DNA of 12,234 nt from Rhodoblastus sp964425315 (GTDB lineage Bacteria; Pseudomonadota; Alphaproteobacteria; Rhizobiales; Beijerinckiaceae), in contig CAYRNB010000088.1 of NCBI GenBank assembly GCA_964425315.1, positions 1-12,234 of the forward strand, read 5' to 3'. Position numbers and translations under genes: made by a program. Shown piece after piece: positions 1 to 6,917 of this stretch. Under the pieces are notes generated by a model that was not told the DNA's origin, did not search any database, and worked only from the letters and a program-made list of their open reading frames with translations. The stretch's first letter is position 1; the number at the start of each line of letters is the position of its first letter.

Positions 1-1675
1 CCTTGTCGACATCACCAATTTCCTCACCCTCGATCGCGGTCGGCCGTTGCATGTCTTCGACGCCAAAAAGGTCGCGGGAAATCTGGTCGTGCGGCGCGCG
101 AAAGCGGGCGAAAGCCTGCTGGCGCTCGATGGCAAGGCCTACGCCCTCGATGAGGCCATGGTCGTCATAGCAGACGATCAGGGCGTGGAATCGCTTGCCG
201 GCGTGATGGGCGGCGAATCGTCCGGCTGCGACGAGAATACGGCCGACGTCCTGATCGAATCGGCCCTCTGGGACCCGCAGAACATCGCCCACACTGGACG
301 CAAGCTCGGCATTGTTTCCGACGCCCGGTACCGTTTCGAGCGTGGAGTCGATCCCGCCTTCGCCCTGCCCGGCGCGGAATTGGCGACGCGCATGGTTCTC
401 GACTTGTGCGGCGGCGAACCGTCGGAATTGTTCTTTGCCGGAAAGGTTCCCGAGTCGGGCGCCGGATTGGACTTCCCATTCAGCGAGGTTCGGCGACTCA
501 CCGGCCTGCGACTTGAACCGGCGGAGATGGCTGGCGCGTTGGAAAAACTCGGCTTCGCCGTCGCCGGCCAGATCAGCAACGCCAGCCGGCTCCATGTCCG
601 CGCGCCGAGTTGGCGCGCCGATATCGAGTGCAAGGCCGATCTCGTCGAGGAAATCGTCCGCCTCGCCGGTTTTGACCGCATCGAGCCGGTCGCCTTCCCT
701 CGCGCGACCGAAATTTCTCGCCCTGTCCTCACCCTCTTGCAAAAGCGCACGGGTTTGGCGCGCCGCGCTCTTGCGGCGCGCGGCATGGTCGAGGCGGTGA
801 CCTGGTCCTTCGTCGCCAAAGGCCAAGCGGAAATTTTTGGCGGCGGCGCGCCTGAGCTTTCGCTCGCCAATCCCATAGCCGCCGATCTTTCCGACATGCG
901 CCCGAGCCTCCTTCCAGGCCTGATCGCCGCCGCCAAAACCAATGACGCGCGCGGTTATGGCGACGTCGCCCTTTTCGAGGTCGGGCAGGTCTTCAAATCC
1001 GATGAAGAGGACGGTCAATATATGACCGCAGCCGGACTGCGGCGGGGAACCGCCAGGCCGGGCGGCGCTGGGCGCAACTGGGCCGACAAGGCCGCGCCTG
1101 TCGATGTCTTCGACGTTAAATCCGACGCGCTCGCCTTGCTCGCGACATTGGGCGTCGCGGCCAATGCGATTCAGATCATCGCCGGCGGCCCCGACTTCCT
1201 GCATCCCGGCCGTTCGGCGACTCTTCAGTTCGGTCCGCGGCACATCGTCGGCTGGTTCGGCGAATTGCATCCGCGCGTGCTGGAGGCGTTCGACGCGTCT
1301 GGGCCGATGGCGGCTTTTGAAATCACCCTCGATCTCATTCCGCCGCCCAAGGTCAAGCCGACCAAAATAAAGCCGAAGCTCGAATTGTCCGAGTTCCAGC
1401 CGGTCGAACGCGATTTCGCCTTTATCGTGGACAAGTCGGTGAAGGCGGCCGATCTCGTCAAGGCGGCGCTTTCGGCCGATCGCAGCCTGATCGCCGGCGT
1501 CGGCGTCTTCGATTTATACGCGGGACCGGGCGTACCCGAAGGCAAGAAATCCATCGCCATCAACGTGACGTTGCAACCGCGTGAGAAGACATTGACCGAC
1601 GCCGAAATCGAAGCGGTGGGGCAAAAAATCGTCGCCGAGGCGGGCAAGAAGACCGGCGCCGTCCTGCGCGGATGA
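1..1675 (+). CDS. pheT: Phenylalanyl-tRNA synthetase beta subunit, 5'-truncated by window edge
   Basis: This is the beta chain of the cytoplasmic alpha2beta2 enzyme that charges tRNA-Phe. The reading frame is open from base 2, so the gene starts outside the window. The visible 558 residues begin inside the B3/B4 editing region (TNFLTLDRGRPLHVFD, then GVMGG near residues 67-71 and YRFERGVDP near 110-118). A B5 DNA-binding-like domain follows (about 158-228, with RAPSWRADIECKADLVEEI), then the catalytic-like core (about 228-445) and a C-terminal FDX-ACB anticodon-binding domain (about 463-556, EFQPVERDFAFIVD to LTDAEIEAVG). Family members are about 800 residues, so roughly 240 are missing, including the OB-fold tRNA-binding domain. 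The TTG at 47 is an internal leucine codon, not a start. pheS is expected just upstream, outside the window. A possible VOC remnant begins 16 bp after the stop. Identification is secure from motif order. Confidence 0.97.
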   Translation, partial: LVDITNFLTLDRGRPLHVFDAKKVAGNLVVRRAKAGESLLALDGKAYALDEAMVVIADDQGVESLAGVMGGESSGCDENTADVLIESALWDPQNIAHTGRKLGIVSDARYRFERGVDPAFALPGAELATRMVLDLCGGEPSELFFAGKVPESGAGLDFPFSEVRRLTGLRLEPAEMAGALEKLGFAVAGQISNASRLHVRAPSWRADIECKADLVEEIVRLAGFDRIEPVAFPRATEISRPVLTLLQKRTGLARRALAARGMVEAVTWSFVAKGQAEIFGGGAPELSLANPIAADLSDMRPSLLPGLIAAAKTNDARGYGDVALFEVGQVFKSDEEDGQYMTAAGLRRGTARPGGAGRNWADKAAPVDVFDVKSDALALLATLGVAANAIQIIAGGPDFLHPGRSATLQFGPRHIVGWFGELHPRVLEAFDASGPMAAFEITLDLIPPPKVKPTKIKPKLELSEFQPVERDFAFIVDKSVKAADLVKAALSADRSLIAGVGVFDLYAGPGVPEGKKSIAINVTLQPREKTLTDAEIEAVGQKIVAEAGKKTGAVLRG

Positions 1676-1691
1676 GGATATGGAGGCTCGC

Positions 1692-1760
1692 ATGGCCGGA
1701 CAATTCTGCTGGTTGGAATTGTTGGCGAGCGACATAAGCGCGGCCTGGTTCGCGCAATGA
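1692..1760 (+). pseudogene. Short ORF resembling the N-terminal stub of a VOC/glyoxalase-family protein
   Basis: This 22-codon ORF starts at an ATG with a strong ribosome site (GGAGG at 1682-1686, 5-base gap), just after the pheT stop. Its peptide contains FCWLELLASD followed by SAAW. That pattern resembles the opening beta strand of VOC (glyoxalase/bleomycin-resistance fold) proteins, which typically read FCW-E-L-xSD-xxAA-xFY. The ORF stops (TGA) where the FY...FGW segment would be expected, and I see no continuation in the other plus frames before the convergent gene at 1821. The simplest reading is a 3'-deleted or decayed gene that kept its translation signals. It could also be a genuine tiny peptide or chance similarity. 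An inverted repeat (CAATTC at 1701-1706, GAATTG at 1716-1721) lies inside it. Confidence 0.45.
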
Positions 1761-1820
1761 TTCGCTCCGCAGAGTTCGTTTTTTCGCCAGTCGCCGGGAC
1801 GCTTTGAGAAGACTCCGGCT

Positions 1821-2285
1821 TCACTCGTCGTTGAGCTTGGCGATAGCGGCGGAATCGGGATATTCGGCGAATTCGATCACGAGGCCGTCGCGAAAACGCA
1901 AAAAATCGCAGACATCGATGGAGCGCGTCTCCCCGGTCCCGCGATGGCGAATCCTCGAAGAGCGATGCAAGGCGACCCTTTCGCCGTCGATCACCATTTC
2001 GTGGATGATCGAGCCGAGATTTTCATAAATGGCCGCCATTCGCGCCATGGCTTCCACGAACAATTTCTTACCACGCACGGGTTGGGAAAACGGGTAGATG
2101 GTCCAGTTTCCCTGCACGTTGTAGAAAATATCTTCGGCCGCATATTCGATAACGCCAGGCATGTCCCCTATAGCCCGACGCTCGAAAATCGTGCGGACGC
2201 GATGTTCGATCATTTCCCGATCCAGACGCCCCAGTCGTCCCAGCGTTTCGTCGCTTTGCACCTTTTTCTTCCCAGCAAAATTCAC
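1821..2285 (-). CDS. SnoaL/NTF2-like domain protein coupled to fumarase
   Basis: A 154-residue soluble protein that appears to be a single cone-shaped NTF2/SnoaL-like alpha+beta domain. A helix comes first (MIEHRVRTIFERRAIGDMPG), then a strand with an aromatic pocket (DIFYNVQGNW), a helix (KKLFVEAMARMAAIYENLG) and three long C-terminal strands ending IEFAEYPDSAA. SnoaL-like proteins bind or isomerise small hydrophobic ligands, or act only as binding domains. No catalytic set can be assigned here. The chosen GTG start (2285) overlaps the fumarase TGA in a GTGA junction, suggesting translational coupling. An internal ATG at 2213 would remove 24 polar residues and begin at the domain edge, and is the main alternative. 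The gene is the 3' member of a probable fumarase transcript and converges with pheT. Confidence 0.8.
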   Translation of the reverse strand: MNFAGKKKVQSDETLGRLGRLDREMIEHRVRTIFERRAIGDMPGVIEYAAEDIFYNVQGNWTIYPFSQPVRGKKLFVEAMARMAAIYENLGSIIHEMVIDGERVALHRSSRIRHRGTGETRSIDVCDFLRFRDGLVIEFAEYPDSAAIAKLNDE

Positions 2286-3895
2286 GAAAGATTCAGTTCC
2301 TTGAAAAAGTCATTCCCTTTGTCATCGACGACGATGAATGCCGGAAAATTCTCGACTTCGATCTTCCAGATCGCCTCCATCCCCAGTTCCGGATATTCGA
2401 GCACTTCCACCTTCTTGATGCAATCCTGGGCGAGGCGCGCCGCGGGGCCGCCAATCGAGCCGAGATAAAAGCCACCGTGCTTCTTGCAGGCTTCCGTCAC
2501 CGCGGCGGAGCGGTTGCCCTTGGCCAGCATGACCATCGACCCGCCGGCCGCCTGGAACGGATCGACATAGGCGTCCATGCGGCCGGCCGTCGTCGGGCCG
2601 AAAGAACCGGAGGCGTAGCCCGCCGGAGTCTTGGCCGGTCCGGCGTAATAGACCGGATGGTTTTTCAGATAATCCGGCATGGGCTCGCCCTTTTCCAGCC
2701 TTTCGCGGATTTTCGCATGGGCAAGGTCGCGCGCGACAATGATGGTTCCGGTCAATGAGAGCCGGGTCTTGACCGGATATTTGGTCAGGGTCGCCAGAAC
2801 TGAGGACATCGGCTGGTTGAGGTCGATCTTCACCACCTCGCCGCCAAGCGCCGCTTCGTCAATCGCGGGGAGGAAGCGCGCGGGGTCGTGCTCCAACTCC
2901 TCCAGAAAGACGCCGTCGCGCGTGATCTTGCCGAGCGCCTGGCGGTCGGCGGAGCAGGAGACGCCAATGCCGATCGGCAGCGAGGCGCCGTGGCGCGGCA
3001 GCCGGATCACCCGCACGTCGTGACAAAAATATTTTCCGCCAAATTGCGCGCCGACGCCGAGGTCCTGGGTGAGCTTGTGGATCTCCGCCTCCAGCGCCAG
3101 ATCGCGGAAGGCGTGGGCGTCCTCGCCGCCTTCAGTCGGCAGATTATCGAGATAGCGGGCGGAGGCGAGTTTGACCGTCTTGAGATTGAGCTCGGCGGAC
3201 AGGCCGCCAATGACAATCGCGAGATGGTACGGCGGGCAGGCGGCGGTGCCGAGCGCCAGAATCTGCTTTTTCAGCACGTCCAACAGCCGGTCGTGCGTCA
3301 GCATGGAGGGTGTGCCCTGGACCAGATAAGTCTTGTTGGCGGAACCGCCGCCCTTGGCCATGAACAGGAATTTGTATGCGTCTTCACCCTCTTCGAAAAT
3401 GTCGATCTGGGCGGGAAGATTGGTGCGGGTGTTCTTCTCCTCGAACATGGAGAGAGGCGCGAGTTGGGAATAGCGCAGGTTCTTCTTTTCGTAGGCGTCG
3501 CGCACGCCCTGGGACAAGGCTGCCTCGTCGCCGCCTTTAGTGAAGACGCGCCGTCCTTTCTTGGCCATGACAATGGCCGTGCCGGTGTCCTGGCACATGG
3601 GAAGAACGCCTCCGGCGGCTATATTGGCGTTCTTCAGCAGGTCGAAGGCGACGAATTTATCATTCGACGTCGATTCCGGATCGTCGAGGATCTTGCGCAA
3701 TTGCGCCAGATGGCCGGGGCGTAGATGATGATTGATCTCGCTCATCGCCGCTTCGGCGAGCAGCCGGATCGCCTCGGGTTCGACGACCAACATGTCCTCG
3801 CCATCGAATTTTTCCACGCGCACGCCTTGGCCGGAGAGCTTTCGGTAGGGCGTTTCGTCCTTGGCGAGGGGGAAAAGCGGGGCGTAGGCGTTCAT
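2282..3895 (-). CDS. fumA: Class I fumarate hydratase, [4Fe-4S] type
   Basis: This cytoplasmic TCA-cycle enzyme reversibly hydrates fumarate to L-malate and belongs to the oxygen- and superoxide-sensitive iron-sulfur class. The 537 residues carry both fused domains. The alpha domain has cysteines at 101 (GVLPMCQDTGTA), 220 (LGTAACPPYH) and 314 (IGVSCSADRQALGK), which match by spacing the three cluster ligands of E. coli FumA. The beta domain has GSFGPTTAGRMD near 431-441, KGNRS near 459-463 and GGFYLGSIGGPAA near 474-486. An upstream in-frame extension to 3991 exists, but ATG 3895 is preferred because AGAGGA sits 9 bases upstream and the protein then has family length (E. coli FumA is 548). 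The stop overlaps the SnoaL-like start. The upstream region is divergent to an AhpD-like gene. Whether a class II fumC also exists cannot be seen. Confidence 0.95.
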   Translation of the reverse strand: MNAYAPLFPLAKDETPYRKLSGQGVRVEKFDGEDMLVVEPEAIRLLAEAAMSEINHHLRPGHLAQLRKILDDPESTSNDKFVAFDLLKNANIAAGGVLPMCQDTGTAIVMAKKGRRVFTKGGDEAALSQGVRDAYEKKNLRYSQLAPLSMFEEKNTRTNLPAQIDIFEEGEDAYKFLFMAKGGGSANKTYLVQGTPSMLTHDRLLDVLKKQILALGTAACPPYHLAIVIGGLSAELNLKTVKLASARYLDNLPTEGGEDAHAFRDLALEAEIHKLTQDLGVGAQFGGKYFCHDVRVIRLPRHGASLPIGIGVSCSADRQALGKITRDGVFLEELEHDPARFLPAIDEAALGGEVVKIDLNQPMSSVLATLTKYPVKTRLSLTGTIIVARDLAHAKIRERLEKGEPMPDYLKNHPVYYAGPAKTPAGYASGSFGPTTAGRMDAYVDPFQAAGGSMVMLAKGNRSAAVTEACKKHGGFYLGSIGGPAARLAQDCIKKVEVLEYPELGMEAIWKIEVENFPAFIVVDDKGNDFFKELNLS

Positions 3896-3904
3896 CGCGG
3901 CGGA

Positions 3905-3910
3905 TCCTCT
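3905..3910 (-). promoter_or_regulatory. Ribosome binding site that fixes the fumarase start
   Basis: On the minus strand AGAGGA lies 9 bases before ATG 3895. No comparable site precedes the longer in-frame start at 3991, and the intervening 32 codons (basic, unlike any fumarase amino terminus) cross two palindromes. The shorter protein is therefore preferred. Confidence 0.65.
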
Positions 3911-3935
3911 GGAAATGATGCCGCGTTTTAGGCGT

Positions 3936-3945
3936 TTACGCGTAA
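3936..3945. promoter_or_regulatory. Perfect 10-bp palindrome TTACGCGTAA upstream of fumarase
   Basis: TTACGCGTAA is its own reverse complement and lies about 40 bp before the fumarase start codon. It falls in the probable 5' leader or promoter and could be an operator half of a larger site. No known regulator is assigned. Confidence 0.3.
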
Positions 3946-3974
3946 TTTTCCTAGGGCGTCCCGTGTTCCCAGGC

Positions 3975-3989
3975 GACCTCAATGAGGTC
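3975..3989. promoter_or_regulatory. Palindromic operator candidate between fumarase and the AhpD-like gene
   Basis: GACCTCA and TGAGGTC form a perfect 7-bp inverted repeat around a single central A. It sits about 80 bp upstream of the fumarase start, beside an AT-rich tract (3990-4020) that contains a consensus TTGACA on the minus strand (4016-4021). No clear -10 box lies at standard spacing from that element, so the minus promoter is uncertain. The symmetry and location suit a dimeric repressor or activator, but I do not recognise the motif. Confidence 0.4.
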
Positions 3990-4097
3990 ATAAACCGTTG
4001 TATTTATTTCTATTATGTCAACATCTGCAACTTTCGGGGGAAGCGGCCTCCTGAAGCAGATCAAGCCGACCGAATGCTGAGAAACGAACGCCGTCGC

Positions 4098-4125
4098 TTG
4101 ATATATTCGATTATTCACATATAGT
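4098..4125 (+). promoter_or_regulatory. Sigma-70-like promoter for the AhpD-like gene
   Basis: TTGATA (4098-4103) and TATAGT (4120-4125) are separated by 16 bp and lie 24 bp before the start codon. The region is unusually AT-rich for this window. This is a sequence match only. Confidence 0.5.
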
Positions 4126-4149
4126 CACACACAGAAAGGGAGAGGGAAA

Positions 4150-4515
4150 ATGATCTTCGAATGGCCGGAAACCACGAAAAAACTTTCGACGCAACTGCGC
4201 GACATGCGCACGGGCGCCGGCGTGGCGGAAGTCATGAAGACATTCGCCGCCATGGCGCAAACGGCGACGAAACAGGGCGTTCTTGACGCCAAAACGAAGG
4301 AGCTGATCGCCATCGCCATCAGCGTTGCGACCCGCTGCGATGACTGCATCGCCTTCCATGTGAAGGCGGCGGTTCATCATGGCGCGACACCCGAGGAAAT
4401 CCAGGAGACGCTCGGCATGGCGGTCTATATGGGCGCCGGGCCCTCGGCCATGTATGCGAGCCACGCCTGGCAGGCGTATAATCAGTTCGCCGCGGCGAAA
4501 AAAGCCGAGGGCTGA
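4150..4515 (+). CDS. Carboxymuconolactone decarboxylase / AhpD-like family protein
   Basis: A 121-residue all-helical protein of the carboxymuconolactone decarboxylase-like fold. The core motif has Glu51, then the Cys63-x-x-Cys66 pair and His70 (RCDDCIAFHVKAAVHHG), followed by GATPEEIQETL and MGAGPSAMYA. This is the AhpD-like thiol/proton-relay arrangement. Such proteins usually act as oligomeric alkylhydroperoxidases or thiol-disulfide reductants rather than true decarboxylases. The ribosome site GGGAGAGG lies just upstream and the TTGATA/TATAGT promoter candidate fits this gene. It is transcribed away from fumarase and its stop lies 6 bp from the end of convergent ygfZ. A peroxide-detoxifying role is a family-based inference; the substrate is unknown. 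Confidence 0.9.
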   Translation: MIFEWPETTKKLSTQLRDMRTGAGVAEVMKTFAAMAQTATKQGVLDAKTKELIAIAISVATRCDDCIAFHVKAAVHHGATPEEIQETLGMAVYMGAGPSAMYASHAWQAYNQFAAAKKAEG

Positions 4516-4521
4516 GTTTCC

Positions 4522-5334
4522 TCACATCAGCCGCAGCCGGGTCTCGCCGCTGACCAGCGCTTTGCCGGCCTGCGCCGCTTCTTCCGCCCGATCGAGCCGC
4601 AGCAGGGCCAATCCTTGCGCGCCGGCGCTCGACCCCATGACGCCGATCTTCATCTCGCCCGCCATGACGTCCGCGCCCGGAGGCGGCGCGGCGCCTTCGA
4701 GATAGACCCTGATGACGCGATTGCGCGTCAGGCCGCGATATTGCATCCGCGCCACGACTTCCTGCCCGACGAAACAACCTTTTTTGAAGTCGACGCCGTT
4801 GAGCTGGTCCATATCCGCTTCATGCGGAAAGGCGTCGCCATAGACGAAATCGACGCCGCCTTCGGGCACGCCGAGGGCGATTCGATGCGCGTCATAATCC
4901 GCTGCGCCGGCATCGCCGCCGAAAGTCAGCATAAGCGCAGGAATTTCGCCGCAAGGCGCGATCAGCCGCGCGCCCAGGTCGGGATGGCGGCCGTCGCGCG
5001 CGCCCTCTCCGGGCTGGCCGCCATAGAGCGCAATAACGCCGAAGCGATCGCTCTCGTCCGTAATCTCCACCTTCGCCCGTAATTTATAGAGCGTCAGGCG
5101 CTTGATGAGCTCGGGAATCTTGTCCCGCTTGACGTCGAGCAAAATGGCGTCGTCCGCCGCCGTCATCAAAAAATCGAACAAGATCTTGCCCTGTGGCGTC
5201 AATAAAGCCGCCCAACGCGCCTCATGGGCGCCGAGCGTCAGGACGTTGCCGGTCACGAGACCTTGCAAAAAGGCGCGCGCTTCAGCGCCGCCGACGCGAA
5301 TGATTCCTCTATCCGACAGATGCGCCGCTTTCAT
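4522..5334 (-). CDS. ygfZ: Folate-binding, GcvT-fold protein YgfZ
   Basis: A 270-residue cytoplasmic relative of the glycine-cleavage T-protein that uses tetrahydrofolate to help maintain or repair certain iron-sulfur enzymes. The diagnostic motif KGCFVGQE is at 185-192, with the conserved cysteine at 187, followed by VVARMQYRG. The amino terminus (IIRVGGAEARAFLQGLVTGNV) and the TPQGKILFDF segment near 46-55 are also typical. It is shorter than E. coli YgfZ (326), as I recall is usual for alphaproteobacterial forms. The start is supported by GAGGA about 6 bases upstream of ATG 5334. It diverges from the dihydroorotase gene and converges on the AhpD-like gene. Class I fumarase, an Fe-S enzyme of the kind YgfZ supports, lies about 600 bp away, though in a separate transcript. 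Confidence 0.93.
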   Translation of the reverse strand: MKAAHLSDRGIIRVGGAEARAFLQGLVTGNVLTLGAHEARWAALLTPQGKILFDFLMTAADDAILLDVKRDKIPELIKRLTLYKLRAKVEITDESDRFGVIALYGGQPGEGARDGRHPDLGARLIAPCGEIPALMLTFGGDAGAADYDAHRIALGVPEGGVDFVYGDAFPHEADMDQLNGVDFKKGCFVGQEVVARMQYRGLTRNRVIRVYLEGAAPPPGADVMAGEMKIGVMGSSAGAQGLALLRLDRAEEAAQAGKALVSGETRLRLM

Positions 5335-5402
5335 TTATTGTCCTCGCCTGCCGAAACCCGAAAAGGCGTTCGCCTCCGGCCTGTTCCCGGCCTCGCGCGC
5401 GA

Positions 5403-5408
5403 TATAAT
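5403..5408 (+). promoter_or_regulatory. Perfect -10 box upstream of the dihydroorotase gene
   Basis: TATAAT lies 78 bp before the preferred start codon. No convincing -35 element is at 16-18 bp, so the promoter may need an activator. It overlaps the left arm of the inverted repeat at 5407-5425. Confidence 0.45.
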
Positions 5409-5425
5409 GTCGGCGATGCCGACAT
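5407..5425. promoter_or_regulatory. Inverted repeat overlapping the dihydroorotase -10 box
   Basis: ATGTCGGC and GCCGACAT are perfect 8-bp arms separated by GAT. The repeat begins within TATAAT and would cover the transcription start. It could be an operator that blocks transcription, or a hairpin at the 5' end of the RNA. No regulator family is assigned. Confidence 0.45.
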
Positions 5426-5476
5426 ACCAACGCGCGTCAGACCGCTTTGGTCCGCGGCCCATGCGAAAAACTTGCC

Positions 5477-5481
5477 GGAGG
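5477..5481 (+). promoter_or_regulatory. Ribosome binding site that fixes the dihydroorotase start
   Basis: GGAGG lies 5 bases before ATG 5487. The longer in-frame TTG start at 5472 lies upstream of this site and would put it inside the coding region, so ATG 5487 is preferred. Confidence 0.75.
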
Positions 5482-5486
5482 CCCCC

Positions 5487-6815
5487 ATGCCGCAAAAGAA
5501 TTTCGATTTCGTCCTACGCGGCGGCGTTCTGGCCAATCATGACGGAGTTTTCGCCCGCGACATTGGCGTGATCGGCGAAACCATTACGGCCATTGGCGAC
5601 CTGTCGGGCGCAAGCGCCGGCGAAACCGTCGATTGCGCCGGCCTGCACATATTGCCGGGCGTCATCGACACTCAGGTGCATTTCCGCGAACCGGGACCGA
5701 CCCACAAGGAGGACCTCGAAACCGGCTCGCGGGCGGCAGTGCTCGGCGGCGTCGTCGGCGTGTTCGAAATGCCGAACACCAATCCGCTGACCACGACGCC
5801 GGAGGCCCTCGCCGATAAGGTCGCGCGCGGGACGGGGCGGATGCATTGCGATTTCGCCTTCTGGGTAGGAGGGACGCACGAAAACGCCCGTCATGTCGCG
5901 GAACTGGAGCGGCTTCCCGGCGCGGCGGGAATCAAGGTCTTCATGGGCTCGTCCACCGGTTCGCTGCTCGTCGCCGATGACGCGGGCGTGGCGGAAATTT
6001 TGCGTCATTCGCGCCGCCGCGCGGCCTTTCACAGCGAGGACGAATTTCGTCTCAAGGCGCGTATGGGCGAACGCGTCACGGGCGATCCGGCCTCGCACCC
6101 CGTCTGGCGCGATGTCGAAACCGCCCTGACCTGCACCAAACGGCTGATCGCTTTGGCCAAAAAGGAGCGCGCCCGCATCCACGTACTGCACGTATCGTCC
6201 GGTGAAGAAATCGCATTTTTGGCGCAGCATAAGGATATTGCCAGCGTCGAGGTCACACCGCACCATCTGACCCTGAGCGCCGAGGATTACACGAGCCAGG
6301 GCACGCGGATTCAGATGAATCCGCCGGTGCGCGACGCGAGCCATCGCGAAAAACTTTGGCGCGGACTCGATCAGGGGATCGTCGACGTTCTCGGCTCAGA
6401 CCACGCGCCGCACACGTTGGAGGAAAAAGCCAGGCCCTATCCGGAGAGCCCGTCCGGCATGACCGGAGTGCAAACGCTTGTCCCGATCATGCTCGACCAT
6501 GTGGCGGCGGGCCGGCTCACCCTGTCGCGTTTTGTCGATTTGACCTCGGCCGGACCGGCCCGCCTATTCCAACTGGCGCGCAAGGGCCGCGTCGCCGTTG
6601 GCTATGACGCGGACTTGACCGTGGTCGATTTGAAGCGGCGCGAAACGATCACAAATGGCTGGATCGCCTCGCGTTGCGGCTGGACCCCTTATGACGGCAA
6701 AGAGGTTCTAGGCTGGCCGGTCGGAACTTTCGTCCGCGGCGCCATGGTGATGTGGCAAGGCGAGGTGCTAACGCCTGCGACCGGCAGGCCGATGCGATTC
6801 CTGGAAGCCCTCTGA
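5487..6815 (+). CDS. pyrC: Dihydroorotase-family amidohydrolase, QVHFREPG subtype
   Basis: A 442-residue metal-dependent amidohydrolase, annotated by family as the third step of pyrimidine synthesis (N-carbamoyl-aspartate to dihydroorotate). The beta-sandwich and TIM-barrel order is intact: LPGVIDTQVHFREPG at 57-70, EMPNTNPLTTT at 94-104, the likely carbamylated Lys150 (GIKVFMGSSTG), His182 (AFHSEDE), His235 (IHVLHVS) and Asp305 (LGSDHAPHT). The C-terminal part has DLTSAGPARLF and the segment RCGWTPYDGKEVLGWPVGT. The first His of the usual D-x-H-x-H metal motif is Gln63 here. I recall this as a feature of a recognised dihydroorotase subfamily in alphaproteobacteria, not a local mutation. No pyrB lies next to it, so the enzyme may be the sole dihydroorotase or a paralogue acting on another cyclic imide. 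Confidence 0.88.
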   Translation: MPQKNFDFVLRGGVLANHDGVFARDIGVIGETITAIGDLSGASAGETVDCAGLHILPGVIDTQVHFREPGPTHKEDLETGSRAAVLGGVVGVFEMPNTNPLTTTPEALADKVARGTGRMHCDFAFWVGGTHENARHVAELERLPGAAGIKVFMGSSTGSLLVADDAGVAEILRHSRRRAAFHSEDEFRLKARMGERVTGDPASHPVWRDVETALTCTKRLIALAKKERARIHVLHVSSGEEIAFLAQHKDIASVEVTPHHLTLSAEDYTSQGTRIQMNPPVRDASHREKLWRGLDQGIVDVLGSDHAPHTLEEKARPYPESPSGMTGVQTLVPIMLDHVAAGRLTLSRFVDLTSAGPARLFQLARKGRVAVGYDADLTVVDLKRRETITNGWIASRCGWTPYDGKEVLGWPVGTFVRGAMVMWQGEVLTPATGRPMRFLEAL

Positions 6816-6828
6816 CTTCCTGGGAGGC

Positions 6829-6863
6829 CGGAAATCGGGTCGCCACGGCCACGCTGATTTCCG
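6829..6863. repeat. Inverted repeat between convergent dihydroorotase and UPF0114 genes
   Basis: CGGAAATC (6829-6836) and GATTTCCG (6856-6863) are perfect 8-bp arms with a 19-base loop in the 102-bp convergent gap. It could slow or end transcription from either side, but there is no T-run, so it is a weak terminator candidate. Confidence 0.3.
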
Positions 6864-6917
6864 ACGTCTCTTCCTGCGCAAGGCGCTTAGCTTCGAACGT
6901 CGCGCGGGGGCGAGTAT

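Noticed and set aside
178..942. 254-codon open frame antisense to pheT
   Set aside because: Arg/Ala/Ser-rich translation with no family signature, lying entirely opposite a confident gene; expected from GC-rich codon bias.
1761..1790. T-run at 1779-1784 as pheT terminator
   Set aside because: No stable stem directly precedes the T-run, so an intrinsic terminator cannot be supported.
2888..3724. 278-codon open frame antisense to fumarase
   Set aside because: Mirror of strongly conserved fumarase codons, no recognisable domain and no ribosome site noticed.
3896..3991. 32-codon extension of fumarase
   Set aside because: Basic sequence unlike fumarases, crosses two palindromes, and a well-placed ribosome site supports ATG 3895.
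5514..6344. 276-codon open frame antisense to dihydroorotase
   Set aside because: Shadow frame opposite a complete, motif-rich gene; composition is biased and no domain is seen.
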